The position numbers were made by a program, and so were the translations under genes. The notes under the pieces are model-generated. The model saw only the letters and a program-made list of their open reading frames with translations, searched no databases and was not told where the DNA came from. This document shows positions 23,801 through 35,800 of a stretch of DNA of 64,000 nt, piece after piece (position 1 is the stretch's first letter; each line of letters starts with the position of its first letter). Source of the DNA: Apostichopus japonicus (taxonomy: Eukaryota > Echinodermata > Holothuroidea > Aspidochirotida > Stichopodidae); contig NC_092564.1 in the NCBI RefSeq assembly GCF_037975245.1, forward strand, positions 22,175,984-22,239,983. The letters are read 5' to 3'.

Positions 23801-26800
23801 TTACTGTAGCTGGTGGTGCCCCAGACGTTCTATGTGGAGTAGCTCGGTAGTTTCTCAGAAACGTGTATAGCTCTTGTTTTCAAGACTTAAGCTCGGCGGT
23901 TGCTGTGCGGACAACTTTCTTTAGAACGCGCATGAATCGCTCAACTTCTCCATTGGCCTGTGGCCATCGCGGTGTGATTCTACGATGTCAGAATCCTAAG
24001 TATTGTGCAAACATGAAATATTCGCTGTTGAAAGGTGGTACGTTATCAGTACGGACTACTTCTGGGATACCGAACAATGCAAATATGCGATCCAAATGTG
24101 GGATAACCACTTTACTAGAAGTGGATGTGAGAATTTCAACCACTGGGAATCTGCTATAATCGTCGATGATGACAAGAAGATGCTCTCCGGTTGGAAGATC
24201 TGAGAAGTCTATGCTGACTTCTTTCCAAGGATGTGTTGGAAGTGCTGACATTTGGATAGGTTCACGCATAGTTGAACTGCTTGTTGCTTGGCATGGAATA
24301 CATTGACTGATCTTTTCTTCCACATGCTTGTCTATTCCAGGAAACCAAACTTTTTCGCTAATCAGCTGTTTCGTGCGAACGACACCTTGGTGTCCTTGGT
24401 GTGCGATTGTGATGATGCGATCGCGAAGGATTGACGGAATCACAATTCTGTGATCACGGAGTAACACTTTTCCATCTTTTGCTACGCTGAGCTCATTCTT
24501 TACGTTTTTGAAGCACTGCAGCTCTGGTGTAATCGAGTACCAGCTATTCCCTTTGACAGCTTTGATGCATGCTTGCAAAACAGGATCTGATGTGGTCGCT
24601 GCAACTATCTCATCCATGTTGATCGATTTGGGTACTGCGTTTTCAACGATGAAGTTGATGTGCTCTTCTGCGTTTGGCTCAACGGTTGATGTGCTAGGTG
24701 ACGGATGTCGCGACAAAAAGTAGGCCGGGTTGGTTGCACCTGGTTGGTATTCTAGAGAAAAATCATACTGCTGAAGGTGCAGCATCCATCTTTCTATTCT
24801 CGCTGGTGGAGATGAGTTGGATCTGTTGAACAATGGCACTAGTGGCTTATGGTCTGTGATGACCGTGAACTTGCTGCCATACAAGTACAGGTAGAAGTGT
24901 GTGATTCCCCACGTTACTGCCAGGGCTTCACGCTCGGTTTGTGAATACCGCTTCTCGACAGCTGTAAGTGAACGGCTCGCTAGTGCTACAATTTTGTTGC
25001 TTCGGTCACTGCCTTGTACTAGCATAGCACATAGCCCTACGGGACTAGCATCTACAACGACTGTGGAATGAAGACGCGAGTCAAAGTATGCCATATGACA
25101 GTGCTGTGCTATTGCATGCTTGATGTCATTGAAGGATTTGGCGTGATGCTCTTCCCATGACCATGGAATGCTCTGTCTGGTCAGATCACGAAGTGGTTCA
25201 GATAGTGATGCCAGGTGTGGAATGAATCTTGCACAGTAGTTTGCTAACCCAAGAAAGCTTCGGACTTCTTCCCGATTGCTAGGAGGTGGTGCCTCGATCA
25301 ACGATTGGACTTTCGTGGGACTTGGTGATACGCCTGATGAGCTGAAGATATGCCCAAAGAATTCAACCGAAGATTTGTTGAACTCGCATTTATCGCCATT
25401 GAGAGTTAGGCTCTTCTCTCTTAGACGTTGCATGCACTTCACTAGCCGCTCGTTGTGTTCTTGTTGATTCTTGGCATATACCAATATGTCGTCACTGATG
25501 TTAATCACGCCTTGAAGACCTGCCAGGGCTGACTGTATCAGATTTTGGAACTGTTCCACTCCGCTATTCACTCCAAAATTCAATCTCTTATACTGATACA
25601 AGCCAACATGGGTGGAGAAAACAGTGAGATAACGTGATGCCTCGTCTAATTCGATTTGGTGATATCCACTGTTTAGATCCAGCTTGGTGAATACTGTTGC
25701 CCCATTCAGCTTAGCTAATATGTCATCAATGGTTGGAGTGACGTGCCGCTCTCTCGCGATAGCTTTGTTCACAGCTCGCATATCAACACAAATCCTGATT
25801 TTGCCTGGTTGCTTTGGTTTAGGCACAACTCGAATTGGAGAGACCCATGGTGTAGGCATACTATGCACAGGCTCAATGATGTCCAATTCTTGTAAGCGTT
25901 TCAGTTCGGCTTCGACATGTTGTCTGACGTGGAAAGGTATCCTGCGATGCGGCTGAGTAACAGGAGTGACGGACTGATCCACGTGTAGTTTGCATGTGAC
26001 GCCTGCTAGCTTGCCTAGTCCAACGAACCGATCACTGAATTCGTCGATGACCGACGGTGCTGCATGAACATTGTATGTAACAGCGATCATGTGGAGCTCT
26101 TTCGCAGTGTTCAGACGTAGCAGAGTGGGACCACTGTGCTCCGTAATGAAGAATATATCTCTTTGCATCTGCGCTTTGTGACGTACAAGCAGAGAGATTT
26201 TTCCAAGAACATCAATGGGACTGTTGGCACCAAATGCATAGACTTGTTTGCCTGTAGGTTCGCGTGGTGATTGTTCTGTACAGATTGTGTTCAGAGTTTC
26301 TCGACTCATTATGCTCACTGACGTACCTGTGTCAATGACAGCTGTAGTCTTAACATCATTGATGATCACCGATACTTTGAGTAGTTGATTACTCTAATCT
26401 GATGGACCTATGGCAAATAGATAGTCCTCGTTATTTGACTCACCTTGCGCTGCTTGGAGAGATGGTTGTGACTGTGAGTGTTGTGTTGTCTGTTCTACAA
26501 GGTTAACCTCTGCTTGTTGTTTCAGCTTGGTTTTGCACACTTTTGCAAAGTGATTTTGCTTTTTGCAGAATAAGCAGGTTTTTCCTTGTGCTGGACATGG
26601 ATGATCAGTATGAGGGTATTTGTCACCACAGTTACGGCAGATCTGTGACTTTGAGTTCTGCTGTTGTTTAAATTTAGCGGGTTTCTGACGGTTTTGACGT
26701 TCGTGCTTGACGTAGTGCATGTCAGAAATGTCACTCATAGTGCTCTTTGCAATCTCACTGGCATGTGCAGTGGCTGCTTCAGCTGCTCGGACAATTGTGA

Positions 26801-29800
26801 TGGCTTGAGTTAGGGTCAAGTGTGCTTCACGAAGGAGGTGTTGACGAATGTTAGCATTTCTCATGCCTAGAATTATCCTGTCCCTTATGAGAGATTCTGT
26901 CAATGTTTCAAATTCACATGTTTCTGCTAATGACTTGAGAGATGTAACAAAGCTCTCAAACGATTCACCCTCTCTTTGTACTCTCGTGTTAAATATGTAC
27001 CGTTCATATGTAGTATTAACATGTCCCTTACAATGCACTTCAAACTGATCGATTTCCTTCTGATATGTCTTTGCGTCAGCTTCGTTAGCCCACGTAAACG
27101 TGTTGTATAGGTCGACCGCTGGCTGCCCTATCACGGCTAGCAGAGTCGCCACCCGCAGCGAGTTGTCTCGTGTGGCTATCCCCGTTGCAAGTTTGAAGTT
27201 TGTGAATGCCTGTTTGAATTTCTTGAAGCTTGTTGCAAGACTTGATGAATCTATATCCAGAGGTGGAGGCGGTGGAATCGTGAATGTGGCCATCGCAAAT
27301 TATCCTCGTCGCCAATGTAGAGTACTTGTTGTTTCAAATAAGGACACAGTTCAAGGCATTGGTTTACAGTTGAATACAATACGGTGTACTCGTTTTTATT
27401 GATAACTTCTGGTAGCAGACTTCGACGCCATCTTTACTCTGACTCCCTGTCGAACGCCAAGTGTGTAATCTATTTTATTACGACACTACACTTGGCAAAT
27501 CCCTTGCTATGCACCTGTTGTTTGAAAACAGATTTAATAAGGTTTTTTTCTAACCTTCCCAGTTTTGCAGTCTATGCCATGTGTTCTCTGAGTATGAAAT
27601 GTATAATGAAATATATAATATAATATATATATAAACAATATTATTTTTCTCTTCTTTAAGAGTCGAGGCTTTAAGGTCTGGATTGACGTGGATGAAATGA
27701 CTGGATCGTTACTAGATGCGATGGCTGAGGCAGTCAACAACTCATATTTATTTATTTTGTGTGTTTCAGATGGATATAGGAAGAGCAATAACTGTAGACT
27801 CGGTGAGACACAGTTTGTTTTTATGTACCATGTGTTTACAAGATAACGATCCAACATATACTCTAGCCTCAGCTTCATTTAGTTTTCAAGAAAATCCAGA
27901 TATATACAAATACAAATCTCCAGTTACTTGTCATAAGTACAATACAGGCCTGTAGCAACAACTTTCCTCATTTGGACCTATGCTGTATTCAAATGAGTTG
28001 GGACCTTGACTCTTTGACCAAAAATTAATTTATTCAATATGTATTAAATCTAGTGATATATTGATCCAAGTTTTCCTTCTTGAAATATAATTGTATAAGG
28101 TTTTCACATTTTGACATCAAATTACCTTTCAACACCCCATCAAAAACAATAAGCTTCTTGAACTAAAATGTTTGCGATAAACATAGCATACTCATAACGA
28201 TTGTTTTTACTTACATATGTTGTGGATTGGGTGAGAGTGTGTTGCGTGGGGGGGGGGGGGGGGCTGGAAGTTACTTGTGTTTGCTTACCCACAAGATCAC
28301 TGATTTATATCTTAACACAAGGATATATAGAATAATGGTAGGGATCCTTTCTCGCCAGTACAAGTTATGTTCATCTCTTATTTATTTCTTATGAAAAGTG
28401 ATCTTTATCACTTTGCATGGATAATATGTCTTGATTGTAGTAACACAGTGATAAGTATTGGTAATCAAGGTTTAAAGTTTGCTTATTTCTGCATAAAAAA
28501 TAATTGTCATATTCTTTGAGGGCGGCAGATGAGCTTATCTTTTGCAAAACAGTGAAAGCAGAAACGTTTGATAAAAAATATTGGAACGAACTTCTGGAAA
28601 TTGGGAACAAGGAACCTTTGTTTATTTCCTCAACTCTTTGGTTTCGATGCTGTTTCTAACAAAAAGATGAACAAGGTTGATTGTTAACTCTGTTGACCAT
28701 GATCATCTGAAGTATCTATCACCTATTGATGTAAGGAGGCTGGAGTTTGTTGTAGATCAAGTTGTTTGATTTTTGGTTACTTTCCCAAGGCAGGCAAGTA
28801 ACCTATGCAGTCAAATTGGCGTGTGTATATGTATGTGTGGGTGTGCACACACACGCACGTGTGTGAGTGTATGTGACGACGCCCTTGCTTGTAAATTCAC
28901 TCTGATAGAATACTTGACCTTACACACATCAAGACCTGACCTCCAATTCCCCATGGTCATTGTACAGGCTGCTATTGTCAAATAAAGCACCTTTGCAAAA
29001 AAAACTACTGAGAGATATACTGTAGTTTTTTCCACCAGAGTTTTTCAAGATATCTTGTTAGAAATATACATGCAGCTTGAATCTTCTTGAAGCTTGTTCT
29101 ACATTACGAGAACCTATTTCTTTTGTAGCGCAAGTAACCAGGTTTGAGTGTCTTCACTTTGGTTGTGCCCATGCAGGCAAATCTTTGGTCTCTTTCTTAA
29201 AAGGTGTCTTCTTTCGTTGTTTGTTCTTCCCATAGAAGCTAAATACGCTAATGGACAAAAGAAGGTGCTTTTACCAGTATTGGTGGACTCTACCCTCACC
29301 TCCCGGAAAGATTGGCTGGCCTTTTTGTGTTCCGATATGCTCTATGTTGATTTCAGAGAAGACAATAAATTCCATTCGAAGTGTGAAGAATTGGCGAATC
29401 AAATACATCGTCTCACTGGGGGTAAAGATGCTCTTGATTCAAAACCAGTTATTTGCATTTGGCTTTGCCATGTTCCTTGCATGTCCATTTGGACTTACTT
29501 ATTCCTTAAAAACAGTTTTGAACTTATCCAAGCTAGGACACTCATCGATCTATTTGATGTCAAGAATGTTGTCCACAGGACGATTTTTCACTGTTAGTAT
29601 TGACCACATGCAGAAAAATGATAGAAAGAATTATAGGCATTTTTTTTATCACTTTTGTTCATGGTATGGAAGTCAAACTTGACACAACAGGACAGTATTG
29701 TTTTGGTGTAAAAATGTGTAAAAATTTACCCCCAAAAATATACCAATTCTACTTAAGTAAAAGTCAATGTTGGTGTATTCGAATCTCCATTGAAGAACAT

Positions 29801-32800
29801 TCACCGATCAGCCAAGCAGATGATTGAACAGGGCTGATATAAATACCAATATTGTAGCGTGCAAGTGCACTACATTAATGAAAGGAGACCCAAACCTAAC
29901 CATCATCATTGGTCAACGATTATACTGATAACTCCTAAAAAAACTATCCCAAACAATTAAGAAATACCACAAACACACACACCCAAAAAACTTCAAATAT
30001 AAGACTTGATCAAGTCTAAATATGACATAATCGAACCACATGTGCTTCATTTATTTGGTTTTGATGATAATCTAACCTTTGTAGTAGTTCATGTGGATTA
30101 GTGTGTGTATTTTTAAATCTCCCACCAACCAGCGTATTAGATAATGTGCATTTCTCCTCATACGAATAGGAGAGGCTGTTGGCAATTGGTAATTTTAGCT
30201 TAAGGGTATCCATAGATAAGAATCAGAAGTCTCGACCAAATCTCCATTGATTTTTAGTGTGTCTGTAACTTTTGGATTTGCCAGGTACGTGGCTGCATAC
30301 ATGCCTGTGCACAGAGGTGTCTAATGAACGTTGTACTGTTTTGGAAAAGGCTATATACTACTGCCTAATGTGTCACATTCATATAAGATTAATGTAGCAT
30401 CATCAAAACCACACTGCAGTTTTGCTGTCTGGTTATGATTTTCTTTCTTTATTACAATATTATTTTTCACCATGAAAGTAAGAACAGAAAAAAACAAAGA
30501 GAAAGTAAGATACCAGTGGCACTATGAAATCATTGATTTACAAAATGTCAGCTCCCAAACAGGACTTGCAAAATGAGCATATCTCCCTCAAAGAGCAAGG
30601 TTTTCCATAGCTGTTTGAGAGTTGTTTATCACCAAAAGCTCTGTCACATCAGCTAAAGACTATGGTAGGATTTATGTGTCCTTTAATCAAGCACTATCTA
30701 TAACTTCAACAAAGAATATAGGGAAGTCTACTCATATTATGTTATTGTTGAAAATTATGCTGTAGTGAAATGCAAACAGTGTCTCTCTTCAAATTAAATT
30801 CAAACTAAGGTGGTAGTTCCAGTACTTTTCAACTATTCTGCAACCTGTAAATTTCCAAATTTCAAAAAGTGATCCTTTTTACCTTAAAAGTATTTAAGTT
30901 GCAGGCTGAGTCGCTTCTGAAGCAACGCCGATTGCTATAGTTTGAACTCGTAGCAGTAACAACCATGTTTGGTATTGGGGTCTTTCAGAAACCGATGAAA
31001 CAGACACTTCTCAATCATCTCGAGTGCTAAAGAGGTCAAATACGTTGGCATTTTCTTCTAATGCTGGAGACTGGGGACCTGAGGACGTCAGTATTTGGCT
31101 ACGTGAAAATGACCTTCAAGGGTAAGAACAATCATTGAATATATCATGGAATTTGAGTAAATTAACTGATAAAATAATAATAATAATAATAATCTGCAGT
31201 TATTTATACGACACTTAAGCGACCATAAATATGGGAGAAACCCGCAAGGGCTTATGGATTACATCTTACACGTCAGGTGGATTCCAATTCAACATTTTAA
31301 CTCAAATTTGGATTCTTTTCAATTTAGAAAGTCATTTCAGATGGGAAAACTGTAGATTGCTCTTGGATGAAAAACACACTTTACTATGACTCGACTGTTG
31401 ATCAAACCTGGGACGTCCCAATTGCTAATCCTCATTGCTTCAAATGCCACGGCCTTTATCCAAAGCACTGATGGCGATGGATTTCAATAAATATACACTC
31501 TTTGATAATTTGCTACTACCTGGGCCCTTTCTTTGGCATTGCATAAGGTCCCGAGTCCCCCACATGGCGGTGGGAGGTGGGTGAGACAGGTAAGAATTGT
31601 CGTTCGTAAATTTCCAAATCAGTTAGTGTTGGTGTATTTACAACAATCCTCTATTACCTGTTTTCTACTACACTAACGCACAGAATGACACTGCTACGAT
31701 GGTGAGAGGCCCAACGGGCAGGACCTGCCGAAGAAACGCCCAACACTGCGCATCAAAATGCAAACTCCGAGGCGACAGGTTCCATCAAATTGGACTCGAT
31801 GAAAGTCGAGGTTGTCTTCCATGAAATGTCCCCGAGGATATTGTCAGGCAAACATGGCCATGGACTGGATAACGGCCATGCAGTTGGGTTCAGTGACCAC
31901 AGGGGTATAGGCTGACTTGGTCTGGGACTAGGCTCAATACATGTGGTGAGTCTGGGAGGCTGCGTGGGGTTCCCACTATGAGACTCAGCAGGATTGTAAA
32001 CCACAGTCTTCTTGGCAGTAGGGTGCGATGAGCAGAAGCCTCGCATGTGATAGGCTGAGTTTGAGCAGGACCCTGTGTATGAGGCGTGGCATTTCAACGT
32101 GTAGAAAACTGGAGGTTTCGTGTTGGTTGCAGAAGGAAATAGGTCAATGACCGGAATTCAGAACAACTTGAACAGGCTTCGGCATGTGTCCCTCCGCAGG
32201 GACCACTCTGTTGGGGTCTGGATACCTCCGGATAGGGCATTTGCCTTCACATTCTCCTTCCCGTGATGTGCAAGGCTTGGATAGCAATGTTCCTGTCTTT
32301 GCACCAGTGAAGCAGGTCACATTATACTGTGCAGAGCGACTGGGACTTTGTTCCTCCCTGCCTGTTAGTATATGCCATCACTGTCGTGTTGTCACAGAAG
32401 GCCATCACAGTGTGATCCAGGAGGTTGCTCTCATAATTGCAGAGGGTTCTTGCTACCGCTACCATCTTTAGTGCGTTGATATGCGCCTCCTGCCAGCAGG
32501 GCTCCCACTTCTCTGTGATCGTAAGGTGGTTAACATTTTGTCTGCCTTCTATTTGCCTCTCGTAAACTGGATGTAGACCAGTCTTTCTAGAGGTTCCAGG
32601 TGCCACAGGATCTACAAAGCTTTGCAGCCGGGATCTGGTCAGTGTCCTCCGTCAACTGTTGATGATGCCTCATTGGCCGCCATAAAAAATGTGGACTCAA
32701 ACATCTTCCCTACTGTAGAAGCCTGGTCCAGCTCGAAGAGCAACTCTTCTAGGTGCTCGCAATGTGAGTCCTTGAAGGTACCCCTTGCTATGCCTTGCTC

Positions 32801-35800
32801 CACTTGGAGGCGATCTTCAGGAATTTATGGGGGGACGAAATAAATGCTTCCACTTCTCCTTGTTCACCAAGAGTGCTTTGTCCTGCTTTGCAGCAGAGGC
32901 AGTGCATCTCCGTTGCTTCTGGAAGTCTTCCACTCGTTCAGAGCATCATAGGTCAACCGGAATGAACTTGGAGCACAGCTTGGTAAATGATTTTGGAGCT
33001 GTGGAAGGTGGTCCAGCTGAAGCTGCAGACGCTGGCGCTTAGCCTCCAGCCAGGTCTCTGTTTCCTTCCAGTTGCTGGTGTACAGGTGACACAAATTGAG
33101 CATTGGTCCCGTCTGGAGCAGTTAGTTCACCACTCAAGTCTTCCTGCGACACACAACAATACGCTGAGTGGGAGGTCAAATAACCAGATATGTCACCTTT
33201 GATGCTGGTGCTTTTTATAGCTTTATCTGATAACTAATTTTGTTGCTTGTATTGTTTGAGTCATGTTGAAGTAACATGAATAACATCACCAAAATGTTGT
33301 GTTACCCCAGGTGCAGTGCTCCCACCCAGTGGACATTACTCTTAAGGGGAGTGGGGGTTCTTCGGCTGTAATGTGGTCAACTACCTGCACCGAGATACCC
33401 GGTCGTTTGGCACATATATCAACCATGCGTCTCATGACATAAACTGACCTACCTAACTACTACAGTTACCACTGCCAACACATAAACAAATAGAATAACA
33501 CAAACAGCATATAGCTATGCAATGTATATATTCGTAATCAAAGAAGTAAGAACTACAGAGAAACGAGGTACAGCAATAAACTGTTAAGTAGTCGTAATAA
33601 AATATTAAACTATACACAATCAATCCCATCCATGTCTGGATGTAACACTAGTATTGTGTAGAGGGCTCACTCCCTTTATGGACCCGCACGGCCGTCTGTC
33701 CGATCAGGGTCACATCATTGCTTGGTGGGGAGGGGGCATCCTACGACCAGGACTTTAGTCATGCCCACTCAAACCCAAAGGATCTGTATAGAAATTATGG
33801 AGTAATTTCTAGTGATGTCTCTGACATCCTATCAAGTGAGTGGCCTAATTAAATACCAATATAACCAATACAAATGGGCCCAATACCAACTAAAATATGA
33901 GACAATTCTACGATTGGTACATTCTAATCGTTATGGATAAGTATAAATGAAATATGTTTCCAGTAAATAGCATAAGTAAATATTCTCACATCTAGCCAAA
34001 GTGACATTCAATGATGGACACCATGCAGCTAAAAACTAATTGCATTAATACTAATATAACTGCATACATACTCTATATTATAAGACTCATATACATAGCA
34101 TAGCTAACGCCAAACAGTAGCAAAACTATTAGGGTCAAATTCTGACAAGAACTGTCACCAAGGGAACCAAAGAACATATACCAGCTAAATAAGGAGTCCA
34201 CAAAAGATAAATTCTAAAGCTTAGTGTAACCTATAGAGTACCAATACAGAATTAATTAGAATGGGATAAACACATTACAGAAATAATTAGAATGGGATAA
34301 ACAACATTGGCTTTCTGTCCTATCGATGGAAGACATAGTTACTAAAGTACACAATGGATTGTAAAGTAAAGCTATCTATGGTATATGACTTTAAATTAAA
34401 CACAAAAACATCTCTGTGTGCTTGGAGCCACACAGAGTAACTAAAACATTATTTAACTAATAAGCTTACTTCTGAAATATAAAGTAATTCACACCTGTAT
34501 AGAAATTATTGGGTAATTTCTAGTCTCTAACATCCTATTAACAGCTGAGGGCTATCAAGTGAGTGGCACAGATTATTGGTAAAGTGGCCTAATTATAGAG
34601 CCAGGGGAAAGTACCCTATACAGCTCCCTGCCAAATAAAGAGATAAAAGAACCAGCTGATGGGCTTACTCATCAGAAAACACTGGTCACATTACCCAATA
34701 ACTACTAAGACACCAGGTGTAAACAAGTTAGTGATATAGTCCCAGTGAATGAGTTCATGCACCACGAGGTGAACACTGGGTCACCTATTTGCAGAAGATC
34801 TCACTCTCCTGGGACAGCTTAAGCTTTTAATCTGTTGGCTCATTGGTTCAATAGTGGTTTTACTCTTCTTGGTACACATGGAGGACAAAGCAATGTCATT
34901 CCAAGAATACAGGCCTCATCATGACGACTTCCTGCAATGAAGTGACAGGCCATTGAACTCCATGAGCACCAAGAATTTGTAGGGCGAACCTATCACAGGG
35001 AGGGGGAATCTAATTCTTAGTACTTCCTAATTTACCAAAAAGTTAGGGGTGCTACAGTTGATATTATTATGAGTCACCGCGCATTCTTCTCCTTCCTTAG
35101 AATTGACTAAGAATATTAACATTCTGGTCAGAATAATCAGGGCCATGTCTGCAAACTAAACTTGGGGGGTAATACATACCAAATCACGGTTCACTTTCCC
35201 GGGCCATGTCCGTACATGCGTCATGACTTTCTCATTATGTATATCCCTATTTCCACTTTGTGGTGACTAACTTTCAGAATCTGATTTCCAATATTGGAGT
35301 TACCTACATATATATCAGGTTGTGAATGAAACACAATACAGTCGGATCTGCTTCCATTGGAGTAACAGAAATGATGAAAATTTCATTATCAAACATAGGA
35401 TTTGCTTTAAATTGACTTTACAACATTAGTCCCTTTCCTACCATAGCCAAAACGATTAAATGTAAATATACAGGCAATTTCTGAACTTTCATTGCGATAA
35501 TAAAACTTTACATTCCTGATTTCTTTGCCAGGAGGTGGATGACTGAAACAGCAAATTTGTTTAATTTTCAAATTTAGAGGGGTGGGGTGGGGGAGGGGGA
35601 TGACAGCTGCACTTCCTTTGCTTATGCTACGTCAAGACTTCTTTTATCACCTTCTCCTTGTTTTAATGTTACAGTCTAGCTTGCAGTCTTGAAGGAGCTG
35701 ATGGCAATACAATAGCTGCTTTGAGGAAGATGAGAAGGGAAGCTCCCGAGTTCTTCTATCGATCGTTGTGGGAATGCGATGACAAGTTCAAAGCACAGAA

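Larger units (their letters stand above)
22199..27490 (-). mobile_element. Ty3/gypsy LTR retrotransposon, nearly complete, antisense in a TIR-gene intron
   Basis: 5292 bp bounded by 175-bp LTRs (TG...CA) with a perfect 5-bp target duplication CTTGG (22194-22198 and 27491-27495). The LTRs differ at only three positions, so the insertion is young. Order on the minus strand: LTR, primer-binding site, gag, protease, RT, RNase H, integrase, about 1.1 kb of 3' untranslated DNA, purine tract, LTR. Short LTRs, two zinc knuckles and no env suggest the mag lineage (inference). Three in-frame stops suggest it is not autonomous now. Confidence 0.96.
21980..27517 (-). mobile_element. MITE with 8-bp target duplication, split by the Ty3/gypsy element
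   Basis: An exact 8-bp duplication TTGTTTGA (21972-21979 and 27518-27525) brackets ends CAGGCGACTGCC and CAGGTGCATAGC (inverted). Without the retroelement it is about 240 bp. It carries a minus-strand copy of the near-palindromic core (about 22075-22172) and is homologous to part of 49421-49650. The Ty3/gypsy insertion lies inside it, so it is the older of the two. Confidence 0.85.

Noticed and set aside
33201-35060. Tyrosine recombinase or terminal repeats to complete the DIRS-like element
   Set aside because: No recombinase motif and no inverted or split repeats could be matched; only the RT/RNase H-side remnant is supported.
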